Shown here one piece after another: positions 36,963 to 47,289 of a stretch of DNA of 64,000 bases. The notes beneath the pieces are model-generated. The model was not told the DNA's origin. It searched no databases and saw only the letters and a list, made by a program, of their open reading frames with translations. How positions within the stretch are numbered: the first letter of the stretch is position 1; every line of letters begins with the position of its first letter. The translations under genes were made by a program, and so were the position numbers. This stretch comes from Pseudoalteromonas piscicida (GTDB lineage: Bacteria > Pseudomonadota > Gammaproteobacteria > Enterobacterales > Alteromonadaceae), in contig NZ_CP021646.1 in the NCBI RefSeq assembly GCF_002208135.1, positions 3,556,501 to 3,620,500 on the forward strand, in the 5' to 3' direction.

Positions 36963-39065
36963 TTATTTTTTACGATACACGCGTTGTACATCTGGCATCA
37001 CTCGAATTCGGCGCATAATATCAGCGACATGAATTCGGTTTTTCACGGTAATACCTAGATCAATCACGTATAAATTACTTTCTTTTTCGTCCGTTGCGAT
37101 TTCGACAATGTTAGCTTGGGTCGTCGCAACCACATTGGTTAATTTAGCCAACGCACCTTGGTGGTTAATAATTTCCACACGCAGCGCCGCTATATATTCT
37201 TTCTCTGGGTTGTCTTCCCACTTCACGACGAAGTACTTCGAACGCTCGTTGCGCCAACCCTTAATATTTTTACATTCTTGGCGGTGAACCATTAGGCCTT
37301 TGCCTTGGCTCATATATGCTGTGATAGCGTCACCCGGCACCGGACGACAACATTTAGCATAGGTTACCAACATGCCTTCCGTTCCGATTATCGCGGCTTT
37401 TGCACGTTTAGCAATATCTTCTACCGCATTATCATCTTGCAGTAAACGCTTCGCTATCAATACGCTCATGATATTGCCACAGCCAATCTCAACCAGCAGC
37501 TCCAACAAGGTATTGAGGTTATGCTCTTCAAGTACGTTGTCGATTTGCTCTTGGGCAATATCGTCTAGCTTATACTCACCCAGTGCCGAGTCGAGCAGAC
37601 GACGGCCTAGTTGGATCGCTTCTTCTTCTTGTTGGCTCTTAAGGTAATTGCGGATCCCAAGACGTGCTTTACCTGTTACCACAAAGTTCAGCCAAGTCGC
37701 ATTAGGGTGTGCACCTGAGCTGGTAATAACTTCGATCGTTTGACCGGTATCCAGTGCTTTACTCAGCGGATAAGGTTTACGGTTTACACGAGCACCTACA
37801 CAAGTATTACCCACATCGGTATGCACGGCATAGGCAAAGTCTACCGCCGTTGCGCCCATCGGTAACTCGACAATGCGGCCATCTGGCGTAAAGACGTAAA
37901 TCTCTTCTGGGAATAATTCGGTTTTAACGTTTTCAACAAATTCAAAAGACGAGCCTGCACTTTGCTGTAGTTCAAGCAAGCTCTGCATCCACTGACGAGC
38001 ACGCTGCTGCGCGGTGTGACCGGCATTATCACCTGACTTTTTATACATCCAGTGCGCTGCTACCCCTTTATCCGCCATATGATCCATATCATGAGTGCGA
38101 ATTTGGATTTCTACCGGAATGCCATGCGGGCCAACCAGTGACGTATGCAGCGACTGGTAACCGTTAGTTTTCGGCACAGCAATATAGTCTTTAAAGCGAG
38201 TTTCGATTGGCTTATATAAATTATGCGCAACGCCTAGCACACGATAGCAAGTATCCAGATTGTCGACATTGATCCTAAAGGCGTAAATGTCCATCACCTC
38301 GTTAAACATCAACTCTTTATTCAGCATCTTGCGATAAATGCTATATAAGTGCTTTTCACGGCCTTTTACAGAGCCTTCAATACCTGCTTCTTCCAATCTA
38401 GATTCAATTTCAGACTGAATATTGCTGATCACCTCTTTACGATTACCACGCGCTTTTGCGACTTCAGAACGTAGTGCACGATAGCGCATCGGGTATAACG
38501 CCTGAAACCCGAGATCTTCTAACTCATTTTTAATGTCATGAATACCAAGGCGGTTTGCGATTGGTGCATAAATCTCTAGTGTTTCGCGGGCAATTCTACG
38601 GCGCTTGTCAGGACGCAAAGCACCAAGCGTTCGCATATTGTGCGTTCTGTCTGCAAGTTTAATAAGGATGACACGAATATCCTGCGTCATCGCCATGATC
38701 ATCTTGCGATAGTTTTCGGCTTGGAACTCTTTTTTATCTTTGAAGCTTAGCTTGTCAAGCTTTGACACCCCTTCCACCAGCTCAGCGACCGTATCGCCAA
38801 AGATCTCCGCTAAGTCGTCTTGGCTAAAGTCAGTATCTTCAATAACATCGTGCATAAGCGCAGCCATGAGGGTTTCATGATCAAGCCTCATGCTCGCAAG
38901 GATCTGGGTTACTTCTACTGGGTGAGTGATATAAGGCTCACCGCTAGAGCGCGTCTGTCCCTCGTGTGCCTCACGGGCCACGACATAGGCTTTTTGCACC
39001 AAATCGACGTCTTCTGGTGACAAATATTCTGAGATTTTCTTTTTGAGGCCTTCAAACAGATACAT
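36963..39065 (-). CDS. spoT: Bifunctional (p)ppGpp synthetase/hydrolase SpoT
   Basis: 700 residues, the usual SpoT length. Domain order is the HD hydrolase (HPVEVTQIL, then [13 protein letters not shown]), the synthetase ([20 protein letters not shown], 20 residues), TGS ([20 protein letters not shown], 20 residues) and a C-terminal ACT/RIS region ([12 protein letters not shown]). The HD pair is intact, so hydrolysis of (p)ppGpp should be active, as required of SpoT. Order gmk-rpoZ-spoT is conserved with E. coli, but trmH and recG are on the other strand 4 kb away. Confidence 0.97.
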   Translation of the reverse strand: MYLFEGLKKKISEYLSPEDVDLVQKAYVVAREAHEGQTRSSGEPYITHPVEVTQILASMRLDHETLMAALMHDVIEDTDFSQDDLAEIFGDTVAELVEGVSKLDKLSFKDKKEFQAENYRKMIMAMTQDIRVILIKLADRTHNMRTLGALRPDKRRRIARETLEIYAPIANRLGIHDIKNELEDLGFQALYPMRYRALRSEVAKARGNRKEVISNIQSEIESRLEEAGIEGSVKGREKHLYSIYRKMLNKELMFNEVMDIYAFRINVDNLDTCYRVLGVAHNLYKPIETRFKDYIAVPKTNGYQSLHTSLVGPHGIPVEIQIRTHDMDHMADKGVAAHWMYKKSGDNAGHTAQQRARQWMQSLLELQQSAGSSFEFVENVKTELFPEEIYVFTPDGRIVELPMGATAVDFAYAVHTDVGNTCVGARVNRKPYPLSKALDTGQTIEVITSSGAHPNATWLNFVVTGKARLGIRNYLKSQQEEEAIQLGRRLLDSALGEYKLDDIAQEQIDNVLEEHNLNTLLELLVEIGCGNIMSVLIAKRLLQDDNAVEDIAKRAKAAIIGTEGMLVTYAKCCRPVPGDAITAYMSQGKGLMVHRQECKNIKGWRNERSKYFVVKWEDNPEKEYIAALRVEIINHQGALAKLTNVVATTQANIVEIATDEKESNLYVIDLGITVKNRIHVADIMRRIRVMPDVQRVYRKK

Positions 39066-39226
39066 TCACACTCCAATGTTTCAGAGAAGCTATACTCGGC
39101 GAGTATAAAATAGGTTACAAGCTAGTTACTTAAGAATATACGATGAAACACCAGCCTTGCCAATGAACAATTTATGCCACTTGTTAGGAAGTTAAAGGCG
39201 TTACAGCTCGTGTAATTTGCTGGTTA

Positions 39227-39259
39227 TTATACCAATTGTATTAAGACAGATTGGTATAA
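39227..39259. repeat. Inverted repeat containing dispersed 19-mer, copy 2
   Basis: TTATACCAAT (39227-39236) and ATTGGTATAA (39250-39259) form a hairpin. Its left part continues as TTATACCAATTGTATTAAG, identical to 35832-35850. It lies in the spoT-rpoZ gap just past the rpoZ terminator. Confidence 0.7.
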
Positions 39260-39262
39260 AAC

Positions 39263-39292
39263 AATAATGCCAGCAAAAAAGCTGGCATTATT
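39263..39292 (-). terminator. rpoZ terminator
   Basis: A 12-bp stem (AATAATGCCAGC / GCTGGCATTATT) with a six-base T loop on the minus strand, followed by GTTTTAT, 20 bases after the rpoZ stop. It implies that spoT is at least partly transcribed from its own promoter or by read-through. Confidence 0.75.
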
Positions 39293-39312
39293 GAATCTAG
39301 ACTGTGGTTGGA

Positions 39313-39588
39313 TTAGCGATTGCCACCAACGATTGCAGCTACTGCCGCAAGCTCTGCAGCTTCTTGGTGTTGCTGCTCTTCACGGTCGATAATATCAAGC
39401 GAGTCAGTGGTTACAAAACCTTGCTCAATTTCACGTAGCGCGATTACGGTTGGCTTGTCGTTTTCAGCATCAACCATAGGATCTTTACCGCCTACAGAAA
39501 TTTGGCGAGCGCGACGCGCTGCTACTAAAATCAAGTCAAAGCGGTTACCAATTTTATCTACTGCATCTTCTACAGTTACGCGAGCCAT
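39313..39588 (-). CDS. rpoZ: RNA polymerase omega subunit
   Basis: 91 residues, matching E. coli omega (91). Starts [20 protein letters not shown] and contains ARRARQI and [10 protein letters not shown]. It helps assemble and stabilise RNA polymerase, and is part of one ppGpp binding site, so its place next to spoT is functionally apt. It lies 87 bases after gmk. Confidence 0.97.
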   Translation of the reverse strand: MARVTVEDAVDKIGNRFDLILVAARRARQISVGGKDPMVDAENDKPTVIALREIEQGFVTTDSLDIIDREEQQHQEAAELAAVAAIVGGNR

Positions 39589-39675
39589 CGAAGCACTCCA
39601 AATTCAGTTCATTATGCAAAAGGCTAGTTTACTGTATGTCTAGCCTTTCGCCAAGTATTGATGGTTAAAAAGTAA

Positions 39676-40299
39676 TTATTTTAGCAAGTCAGTAATAAGT
39701 GCTTGATGACGGATAGACTGTGCTTTTTGCTCAAGTCTTGCGGCAATAACAATATGCTCAAGCTCACCACATGTTTGCTCAAAGTCGTCATTGACAAGAA
39801 TATAGTCAAACTCGTCGTAGTGTGAGCTTTCCGATTTCGCTTCAGCCATGCGCCCTGCGATGACTTCCTGAGAGTCTTGACCGCGACTATTTAAACGCTT
39901 TTCTAGCTCCGCAGTTGAAGGAGGTAAAATAAAGATGGTCTTTACTTCAGGGATCAACTCACGCACCTGACGCGCGCCTTGCCAGTCGATATCTAAAAAC
40001 ACATCAATGCCCGCGGCGAGCTGATCTTCAATTGCTTGCTTCGAAGTGCCATAGTAATTTTCAAATACCTGCGCCCATTCAAAGAAGTCGCCTTTATCGA
40101 TCAACTGCTTAAACTGATCAACGGAGACAAAATGGTAATGTACGCCGTTTTCTTCGCCAGGACGAGGTGCACGCGTAGTGTGAGACACCGACACGTTAAT
40201 GTCGTCGTGCTTTTCCAGTAATGCTTTGATTAAACTTGATTTACCTGCTCCAGAAGGCGCAGAAAGGATAAACAGATTACCGCGTGTAGGTGATGTCAT
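39676..40299 (-). CDS. gmk: Guanylate kinase
   Basis: 207 residues from the ATG at 40299 ([10 protein letters not shown]); a second ATG two codons earlier and a longer open frame to 40401 are less likely, since TTGAGA is well spaced only for 40299. It phosphorylates GMP to GDP. P-loop [10 protein letters not shown], then [20 protein letters not shown] (20 residues) and ILVNDDFEQ identify it. A TATAAT-like -10 on the minus strand lies at 40373-40378. Confidence 0.96.
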   Translation of the reverse strand: MTSPTRGNLFILSAPSGAGKSSLIKALLEKHDDINVSVSHTTRAPRPGEENGVHYHFVSVDQFKQLIDKGDFFEWAQVFENYYGTSKQAIEDQLAAGIDVFLDIDWQGARQVRELIPEVKTIFILPPSTAELEKRLNSRGQDSQEVIAGRMAEAKSESSHYDEFDYILVNDDFEQTCGELEHIVIAARLEQKAQSIRHQALITDLLK

Positions 40300-40506
40300 A
40301 GTCATTCTCAACAATAAGTACCGGCCGAGTGGTATTGGTTTACTCAAGTCTGCCGCAATGCTAAAAGCGGGCATTATACCGAGTAACGTATAAGAATACA
40401 CTAAGGATTAGGATAAGGAAAAATCGAGGAATAGACCCAGCGTAGTGAGTAACCCAGAAACCTACCACCGCGCTAAATTTATTCCTCTAAAACAGAGTGT
40501 TATTTT

Positions 40507-41511
40507 GCCCCGTACAACGGCTCCGACCAAAACATTCTCCCTGTAGGAGCGAGTTCACCTCGTGGTCTCTTAACAGCTCGCCGCGTGAAGCGGCTCCGAC
40601 CAAAACATTCCCCCAGTAGGAGCGAGTTCACCTCGTGATCTCTTAACAGCTCGCCGCGTGAAGCAGTTCCTACCGAGGCATTCACCCAGTAGGAACGAGT
40701 TCACCTCGCGATCTCTTAACAGCTCGCCGCGTACAACGGCTCCGACCAAAACATTCCCCTGTGGGAGCGAGTTCACCTCGTGATCTCTTAACAGCTCACC
40801 GCGTACAACGGCTCCGACCAAGACATTCTCCCCGTAGGAGCGAGTTCACCTCGTGATCTTTTAACAGCTCGCCGCGTGAAGCAGCCCCTACCGAGGCATT
40901 CACCCAGTAGGAACGAGTTCACCTTGTGATCTTTTAACCGCTCGCGCGTACAAAGGCTCCGACCAAAACATTCCCCTGTGGGAGCGAGTTCACCTCGCGA
41001 TCTTTTAACAGCTCGCCGCGTACAACGGCTCCGACCAAAACATTCCCCTGTGGGAGCGAGTTCACCTCGTGATCTCTTAACAGCTCACCGCGTACAACGG
41101 CTCCGACCAAAACATTCCCCTGTGGGAGCGAGTTCACCTCGCGATCTTTTAACCGCTCGCCGCGTACAAAGGCTCCGACCAAAACATTCACCCTGTAGGA
41201 GCGAGTTCACCTCGCGATCTTTTAACCGCTCGCCGCGTACAATGGCTCCGACCAAAACATTCCCCTGTGGGAGCGAGTTCACCTCGTGATCTCTTAACAG
41301 CTCACCGCGTACAACGGCTCCGACCAAGACATTCCCCTGTGGGAGCGAGTTCACCTCGCGATCTTTTAACCGCTCGCGCGTACAAAGGCTCCGACCAAAA
41401 CATTCACCCTGTAGGAGCGAGTTCACCTCGCGATCTTTTAACCGCTCGCCGCGTAAAGCATCTCCTACCGAGGCATTCACCCTGTAGGAGCGAGTTCACC
41501 TCGCGATCTGT
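40507..41511. repeat. REP/BIME array 1, fourteen units of 71-73 bp
   Basis: Unit heads (GTAGGAGCGAG or GTGGGAGCGAG) begin at 40543, 40616, 40689, 40761, 40834, 40907, 40978, 41050, 41122, 41195, 41267, 41339, 41411 and 41484. Each unit has one REP (stem GCGAG, loop TTCAC, stem CTCGC), a linker TCTTTTAAC, and a second REP in the opposite direction (on the minus strand GTCGGAGCCGC, TTCAC, GCGGC). The alternating orientation is that of a BIME. The array fills the asnA-gmk gap and ends two bases from the asnA stop. Units vary by point differences. No coding function is supported. Confidence 0.92.
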
Positions 41512-42507
41512 TTAAAGCAAATCAGCTACGCTACTGCGTACTTCCTCAGGCCATACCCCCACTTGTACCTGACCAATGTGCTGTTTTTGTAACAGCAACA
41601 TCACTAAACGCGATTGGCCAATACCACCCCCTATGGTTTGTGGTAACTCACCCGCTACTAACTGTTGGTGCCAATCTAAACTCAAGCGTGCTTCGTCATC
41701 GGTTAATTTAAGCTGCCTTGCAAGCGAATCAGGACAAACACGAATGCCCATTGACGAAATTTCAAATGCGTCTTCTAGCACTGGGTTCCACACCAAAATA
41801 TCACCGTTAAGCCCTTGGTATTTGTCGCACGTTGGCGTTGACCAATCGTCATAATCCGGCGCGCGAACGTCATGAATTTTACCGTCACCAAGCTCACCAC
41901 CAATACCAATTAAAAATACCGCGCCATATTCTTGGGCAATCGCTTTTTCACGTTGCTTGGCAGTAAAATCTGGGTACATAGTGCGTAATTCTTCACTGTG
42001 TACAAAAGTAATTTTTTCAGGGAGAAATGCCGCAATACCAAACTCTTCTTCAACCATTTTTTCCGTCGCTTTAATTGAGCGATAAAGAGTTTCTACCGTT
42101 TCTTTTAGTTTTGCCAGCGAACGTTCGCTATTTTCGCAAATCACCTTTTCCCAGTCCCACTGATCCACATAGACAGAATGGATTGGCGATAGCTTATCTT
42201 CGTCAGGACGTAGTGCTTTCATGTGCGTGTAGAGGCCTTCACCTTTAGCAAAACCATAATCGCCTAGTGTTTTGCGCTTCCACTTAGCAAGTGAATGCAC
42301 TACCTCAAACTGTGCGTCCGGTAGCGTTTTCACTTTTACCTGTACCGCCTGCTCGTGGCCACTTAGGTTGTCTTGAATACCGTCGCCCAAACGCGCCAAA
42401 ATAGGCGCTTGTACTTCAACTAAACCCAATTGCTCGGTTAGCTGTGCTGAAAATACTTGTTTTACTCGTGCTATCTGTTTTTGTGTCTCTTGATACTTGC
42501 TCAACAT
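41512..42507 (-). CDS. asnA: Aspartate-ammonia ligase (asparagine synthetase A)
   Basis: 331 residues (E. coli 330). It makes asparagine from aspartate, ammonia and ATP. The whole length matches Asn[21 protein letters not shown] (20 residues), [25 protein letters not shown] and [15 protein letters not shown]. The REP array begins right after its stop codon without altering the normal C-terminus. It is divergent from asnC, its expected regulator, as in E. coli. Confidence 0.97.
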   Translation of the reverse strand: MLSKYQETQKQIARVKQVFSAQLTEQLGLVEVQAPILARLGDGIQDNLSGHEQAVQVKVKTLPDAQFEVVHSLAKWKRKTLGDYGFAKGEGLYTHMKALRPDEDKLSPIHSVYVDQWDWEKVICENSERSLAKLKETVETLYRSIKATEKMVEEEFGIAAFLPEKITFVHSEELRTMYPDFTAKQREKAIAQEYGAVFLIGIGGELGDGKIHDVRAPDYDDWSTPTCDKYQGLNGDILVWNPVLEDAFEISSMGIRVCPDSLARQLKLTDDEARLSLDWHQQLVAGELPQTIGGGIGQSRLVMLLLQKQHIGQVQVGVWPEEVRSSVADLL

Positions 42508-42668
42508 GTTTAGGTCCTCATTCCCGAATTTGTCGTTTTGTTGAGTCTATATTTAAAGAAATAGACACAAACATCAATAACCCTCAACAAAAACACCTTT
42601 ACACAATTATTTTCATCAAAAATATGCTATAAATTTTATATAAACGATAATTGTTAATGGGTATTTAC

Positions 42669-43127
42669 ATGGAAAATTATGAGATCGACAATCTGGATAG
42701 ATCCATCCTTCACGCTTTAAAAGAAAATGCACGAACGCCCTACGCGGAATTAGCAAAAAGATTTGCTGTTAGCGCCGGTACCATCCATGTTCGGGTCGAA
42801 AAAATGAAGCAAGCGGGGATCATTGAAGGGACTCAAGTGAGCATTAATGCCAAACGACTTGGTTATGATGTCTGCTGTTTTATCGGAATAAACTTAAAAC
42901 ACGCTGGCGACTACCCGGGAGCCATTGCACGTTTAAAGGAATTTGAAGAAGTTGTTGAAGCCTACTACACCACGGGCAATTACAGCATTTTTATCAAAGT
43001 GATGGCGCGCTCTATCGACCACCTTCAGGATGTGCTTATTAATAAAGTGCAGACCATTGAGTCTATCCAGTCAACCGAAACACTAATCTCACTGCAAAAC
43101 CCAATTCAGCGCACCGTTATGCCCTAG
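42669..43127 (+). CDS. asnC: Transcriptional regulator AsnC
   Basis: 152 residues from the ATG at 42669, the same length as E. coli AsnC and starting MENYEIDNLDRSILHALKEN (20 residues). An N-terminal winged helix-turn-helix (AELAKRFAVSAGTIHVRVEK, 20 residues) precedes the RAM ligand-binding domain (AYYTTGNYSIFIKVMARSID). In E. coli it activates asnA when asparagine is scarce. The divergent 160-bp region with asnA should hold its sites. Confidence 0.95.
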   Translation: MENYEIDNLDRSILHALKENARTPYAELAKRFAVSAGTIHVRVEKMKQAGIIEGTQVSINAKRLGYDVCCFIGINLKHAGDYPGAIARLKEFEEVVEAYYTTGNYSIFIKVMARSIDHLQDVLINKVQTIESIQSTETLISLQNPIQRTVMP

Positions 43128-43177
43128 CTTCTTTTTTGTTATAATCGCGGGAATTTTTTGATTAGAGTAGTAAGTAG

Positions 43178-43876
43178 ATGGCTGAGAATAGATTCCATCG
43201 TGTAAAAAGCGTATTAGATAGACGCCAAACCGACCTCACAGTGTGCCTAGATGAAGTGCATAAGCATCATAATCTGTCAGCGATTGTGCGTACCGCAGAT
43301 GCGGTTGGCTGTCACCACGTACACGCAGTATGGCCACAAGATCAAAGACGGTTAACAAACAATACCTCTGGCGGCAGCAAAAACTGGGTTGAAACCCATA
43401 TGCATGAGCATATCGACCACGCTGTTGCGACAATTCGTGAACAAAACCCAGGTGTACAATTATTAGCAACCAATCTTAGCGATAGCGCCGTTGATTTTCG
43501 TGAAATTGATTACACTAAACCTACCGCAATTATTGTTGGTCAAGAGCGTCTAGGGATCTCAGAGCGCGCACTTGAGCATGCGGATCAGCACATCGTGATC
43601 CCAATGCAAGGTATGGTGCAATCACTCAACGTGTCTGTTGCTGCAGCGCTTATTTTATACGAAGCGCAGCGCCAAAGAGATGCAGCTGGACTGTACAAAC
43701 GTACAGATATGATGGATCCTGTGATAAAACATAAGTTATTATTTGAAGGATGTCATCCAATCATTGCAACCCGCTGTCGCGAAAAAGGGCTACCTTACCC
43801 TGCACTTGATGAGCACGGTGAAATTGTTGCAGACGACGCTTTTTGGGACATTCTTAAGTTTACGCAGAAAAAATAA
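43178..43876 (+). CDS. trmH: tRNA (guanosine-18-2'-O)-methyltransferase
   Basis: 232 residues, a SPOUT-type enzyme that methylates G18 in the tRNA D-loop. Motifs: VRTADAVGCHHVHAVWP, then IIVGQERLGIS and IPMQGMVQSLNVSVAAALIL (20 residues), which form the trefoil-knot S-adenosylmethionine site. A TATAAT-like -10 at 43140-43145 lies before the gene. It is followed by recG after 28 bases, the E. coli order. Confidence 0.96.
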   Translation: MAENRFHRVKSVLDRRQTDLTVCLDEVHKHHNLSAIVRTADAVGCHHVHAVWPQDQRRLTNNTSGGSKNWVETHMHEHIDHAVATIREQNPGVQLLATNLSDSAVDFREIDYTKPTAIIVGQERLGISERALEHADQHIVIPMQGMVQSLNVSVAAALILYEAQRQRDAAGLYKRTDMMDPVIKHKLLFEGCHPIIATRCREKGLPYPALDEHGEIVADDAFWDILKFTQKK

Positions 43877-43904
43877 ATAACGCGGATCGCGCTAGAGGAT
43901 TAGC

Positions 43905-45992
43905 ATGTCGACACCAAATTTGGCCACTTATCCAATCACCGAATTAAAAGGCGTAGGCCCAAAAGCGGCCGAGCGTTTGGCCAAACTTGGCATTCAATCG
44001 GTGCAAGACATGTTATTTCACCTTCCGCTGCGCTACGAAGACCGTGCGCGTACCTATCCAATCTGCGAGCTGCAAGCGCATAGCCATGTCAGTATTGAAG
44101 CCGAGATTGAACGCAGCGAAATCACGCAAGGCAAACGCCGCATGTTGGTGTGTTATGTTAGTGATGGAACGGGGCGGATCGCGCTGCGCTTTTTCAACTT
44201 TAATGCAGCACAAAAAAATGCCATGCAAGCGGGCAAAGTGATCCGCTGTTTTGGTGAGGTTCGCCGTGGTCACTATGGCTTTGAAATGGCGCATCCAGAA
44301 TACAGCATCAAAGAGACCCGCTCTGCACCGAGCGATCCGAGTCTTGCGACGCTTACGCCAGTTTATCCTACCACCGAAGGATTAAAGCAACTGAGCATTC
44401 GGGCAATTGCCGATCAAGCCGTTGAGTTACTGCGCAAATATGATGTACCAGACTATTTACCAGCGCAATATCGGCCATCGCAGCAAAGCGTAAAAGAGGC
44501 GCTGTTATTACTCCACCGTCCACCACAGGAAGTGGATTTAGCGCAATTAGAGCTAGGGCAACATCCCGCGCAAGCACGTTTGGCGTTTGAAGAGTTATTG
44601 GCGCAAAACCTCAGCTTGCTTAAGCTTAGGCAAAAAGGCCAAGCGGTAAAAGCGGTTGCACTACCGCCCACCAACCCACTTGAAGCCCAGTTTTTGTCAG
44701 CTTTGCCATTTGCCCCCACCAATGCCCAAAGTCGAGTAGTGGCAGAGATCAAAGGCGATTTACAACATCCCTACCCCATGATGCGATTGGTGCAAGGGGA
44801 TGTTGGCTCAGGAAAAACGCTTGTGGCAGCGCTTAGCGCGTTAACGGCTATCGCGCAGGGTTACCAAGTAGCACTGATGGCACCCACTGAGATCCTATCC
44901 GAGCAACACGGCATCAACTTCCTTAATTGGTTTGAACCTATGGGCATAGAAACCGTATGGCTGGGTGGTAAAACCAAAGGTAAGGAACGCACTCATGCGC
45001 TTGAGCGTATTGCTTCAGGGCAAGCACAGATGGTGGTCGGCACCCATGCGCTATTCCAAGAGCAAGTACAGTTTTCTAACCTTGCGCTTATCATTATCGA
45101 CGAACAACATCGTTTTGGTGTGCATCAGCGCCTAGCGCTGAGAGAAAAGGGAAAGTTTGGCGATTGCTATCCGCATCAGCTGGTGATGACTGCAACCCCA
45201 ATCCCGAGAACCTTGGCAATGACGGCCTATGCAGATCTTGAAACCTCAATTATCGACGAGCTACCACCGGGCAGAACACCAATCACAACTGTCGCCGTGC
45301 CAGACACCAGACGCAATGAAGTGATCAAAAAAGTACAAAAGGCCTGTGTTGAAGATAAGCGTCAAGTTTACTGGGTATGTACGCTGATAGATGAGTCGGA
45401 GGCGTTACAATGCCAGGCCGCAGAAGACACCGCCAAAGCACTTGCCGAAGCCTTGCCAGAACTTAATATTGCGCTGGTACATGGTCGCATGAAAGCACAA
45501 GAAAAGCAGACCATCATGGACGAATTTAAACAAGGTCATACCCATGTGCTGGTTGCCACAACCGTGATTGAAGTGGGCGTGGATGTACCCAACGCTAGCC
45601 TTATCATCATTGAAAACCCTGAGCGCTTGGGTCTGGCACAACTTCACCAATTGCGGGGCCGTGTTGGTCGCGGGCAAATCGCATCACATTGTTTACTGCT
45701 TTACCATGCACCACTGTCGGTCACTGCGCAAAAGCGTTTGGGGGTTCTTCGAGAAAGTAACGACGGCTTTGTCATCGCTGAGCGCGACCTTGAGATCCGC
45801 GGCCCCGGTGAAGTACTTGGTACAAAACAAACGGGTTTGGCAGAGCTAAAAATTGCCGATCTTAGCCGTGATAAACATTTATTACCCCAAGTGAGAAGCC
45901 TAGCGTTTACCGTACTTAAAAATCACAATGATATTGTTGACCCTATCATCTGGCGCTGGATGGGTGATAAGAGCGAGCTGGCAATGGCGTAA
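43905..45992 (+). CDS. recG: ATP-dependent DNA helicase RecG
   Basis: 695 residues (E. coli 693). It remodels stalled forks and branched DNA. Domain order: N-terminal wedge/OB fold, helicase domain with Walker A QGDVGSGKT and motif II IIIDEQHRFG, then motifs IV-VI (VATTVIEVGVDVPNASLIII, 20 residues; QLHQLRGRVGRG) and the C-terminal ERDLEIRGPGEVLGTKQTG. It is downstream of trmH. REP array 2 begins 24 bases past the stop. Confidence 0.97.
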   Translation: MSTPNLATYPITELKGVGPKAAERLAKLGIQSVQDMLFHLPLRYEDRARTYPICELQAHSHVSIEAEIERSEITQGKRRMLVCYVSDGTGRIALRFFNFNAAQKNAMQAGKVIRCFGEVRRGHYGFEMAHPEYSIKETRSAPSDPSLATLTPVYPTTEGLKQLSIRAIADQAVELLRKYDVPDYLPAQYRPSQQSVKEALLLLHRPPQEVDLAQLELGQHPAQARLAFEELLAQNLSLLKLRQKGQAVKAVALPPTNPLEAQFLSALPFAPTNAQSRVVAEIKGDLQHPYPMMRLVQGDVGSGKTLVAALSALTAIAQGYQVALMAPTEILSEQHGINFLNWFEPMGIETVWLGGKTKGKERTHALERIASGQAQMVVGTHALFQEQVQFSNLALIIIDEQHRFGVHQRLALREKGKFGDCYPHQLVMTATPIPRTLAMTAYADLETSIIDELPPGRTPITTVAVPDTRRNEVIKKVQKACVEDKRQVYWVCTLIDESEALQCQAAEDTAKALAEALPELNIALVHGRMKAQEKQTIMDEFKQGHTHVLVATTVIEVGVDVPNASLIIIENPERLGLAQLHQLRGRVGRGQIASHCLLLYHAPLSVTAQKRLGVLRESNDGFVIAERDLEIRGPGEVLGTKQTGLAELKIADLSRDKHLLPQVRSLAFTVLKNHNDIVDPIIWRWMGDKSELAMA

Positions 45993-46016
45993 GCCTTAAA
46001 CGTCAAATGGTATAAA

Positions 46017-46345
46017 GATCGCGAGGTGAACTCGCTCCCACAAAATGGGTCTGCTTCCACAGGGTGAATACCCTGGTAGGAGCCGCTTCACGCGGCGAGC
46101 GGTTAAAAGATCGCGAGGTGAACTCGCTCCCACAAAATGGGTTTGCTCCTACAGGGTGAATCCCCTGGTAGGAGCCGCTTCACGCGGCGAGCGGTTAAGA
46201 GATCGCGAGGTGAACTCGCTCCCACAAAATGGGTTTGCTCCTACAGGGTGAATCCCCTGGTAGGAGCCGCTTCATGCGGCGAGCGGTTAAGAGATCGCGA
46301 GGTGAACTCGCTCCCACAAAATAAGCCTGCTTCCACAAGCCAACA
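46017..46345. repeat. REP/BIME array 2, four units of 92 bp
   Basis: Units begin with GATCGCGAGGTGAACTCGCT at 46017, 46109, 46201 and 46293, an exact 92-base period. The same two REP types as array 1 occur here in the reverse orientation. An extra hairpin (GCTCCTAC / GTAGGAGC around AGGGTGAAT) lengthens the unit. It lies between recG and the hydrolase gene, both on the plus strand. Confidence 0.9.
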
Positions 46346-46438
46346 ACTCTCTCATACAAAATAACCCATCGTGCTACGCTTGCTTCTTTCCTCAAAGCTT
46401 GGCTACCATCTCGCTACATCAACTAAAAAGACTCAAAA

Positions 46439-47101
46439 ATGAATCGTTTACTACGTGCTGCATGCATCTCCTTTGCCGTTTGTGTGGCGTCAACCGCCTC
46501 TGCAAAAGCGGTTTACCCAGATGTACCAGAGCAGATTAATCCATCCGCCAAATACGTTTTTTACTCTCATGGCTATATCGTTGAAGGTGATAATGAAACA
46601 CCTATTCATAAGCGCTGGGGTAAATATGACTTTCCAGCCATCAAACAAGCATTAAGAGACGATGCCTATACGCTAATTGCTGAGCACCGACCTAAAGGCG
46701 TCGCACCAGAAGCGTATACAAAAACCCTGGTTAGCAAGGTCCGCAATTTACTGGATGCGGGCGTCGGTGCCAGCAACATTACGCTCGTGGGGTTTTCTCG
46801 TGGTGGTGCATTAACGATAATGGCAAGTGATGCATTAAAAAATGATGCCATTCACTACGTGGTACTAGCGGGCTGCGCTGGGCTTATCAAAAGTAAAACC
46901 GAGATCCAGCTCTATGGCAAGGTATTGTCCGTTTACGAAACCTCAGATCAAGTGGGTTCTTGCGACTTTGTGAAAGCACGCTCTGCAAACCTCAAAAGCT
47001 TTACAGAGTTTTCTATTTCAACCGGAAAAGAACACGGTGCTTTTTATCTTCCGAGAGACGAGTGGTTAAAGCCCGTTAAAAGCTGGATTTTAAATCACTA
47101 A
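46439..47101 (+). CDS. Secreted alpha/beta hydrolase-like protein
   Basis: 220 residues with a signal peptide ending near ASAKA (about residue 23). The nucleophile elbow GFSRGG is near residue 121, an oxyanion-type YSHGYIVEG is near 44, and a likely catalytic His is in KEHGAFY. The Ser-Asp-His hydrolase fold is inferred from these. Two cysteines in the mature part (AGCAG, GSCDF) may form a disulfide. Substrate unknown. It is alone, with a hairpin (GGCGTTC / GAACGCC) at 47113-47134 after it. Confidence 0.78.
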   Translation: MNRLLRAACISFAVCVASTASAKAVYPDVPEQINPSAKYVFYSHGYIVEGDNETPIHKRWGKYDFPAIKQALRDDAYTLIAEHRPKGVAPEAYTKTLVSKVRNLLDAGVGASNITLVGFSRGGALTIMASDALKNDAIHYVVLAGCAGLIKSKTEIQLYGKVLSVYETSDQVGSCDFVKARSANLKSFTEFSISTGKEHGAFYLPRDEWLKPVKSWILNH

Positions 47102-47209
47102 ACAATTAGCGTGGCGTTCTTTCAGAGGAACGCCGTACAGCGCCTTCATTCCACCTCCCCTTGATATCTTTAGATCCCATTTTAAAGCAAACCATACCCT
47201 GTTTACTTA

Positions 47210-47237
47210 TTGCACTTTTAAAAATGCTCTCTATAAT
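47210..47237 (+). promoter_or_regulatory. Promoter of the TetR-RND operon
   Basis: TTGCAC at 47210-47215 and a perfect TATAAT at 47232-47237, with a 16-base spacer. The last base of the -10 is the first base of the operator palindrome. Confidence 0.72.
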
Positions 47238-47273
47238 TGAATCTTATTCGAATATCATTCGAATAAGATTCAA
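47237..47273. promoter_or_regulatory. Operator palindrome, 17-bp perfect arms
   Basis: TTGAATCTTATTCGAAT and its exact reverse complement are separated by three bases (ATC). It starts at the end of the -10 element and lies 17 bases before the TetR start. Its size and symmetry fit two TetR dimers or one extended site, so the regulator most likely represses its own operon. Confidence 0.8.
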
Positions 47274-47289
47274 ACTCTAAGGAAAAACG

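Noticed and set aside
40507..41511. Several open frames of 60-130 codons and a possible CRISPR-like array
   Set aside because: They repeat the same REP-derived peptide on both strands. The units are 71-73 bp with no unique spacers, and no cas genes are present.
46045..46395. Short open frames in array 2
   Set aside because: Repetitive sequence derived from REP units; no ribosome site.
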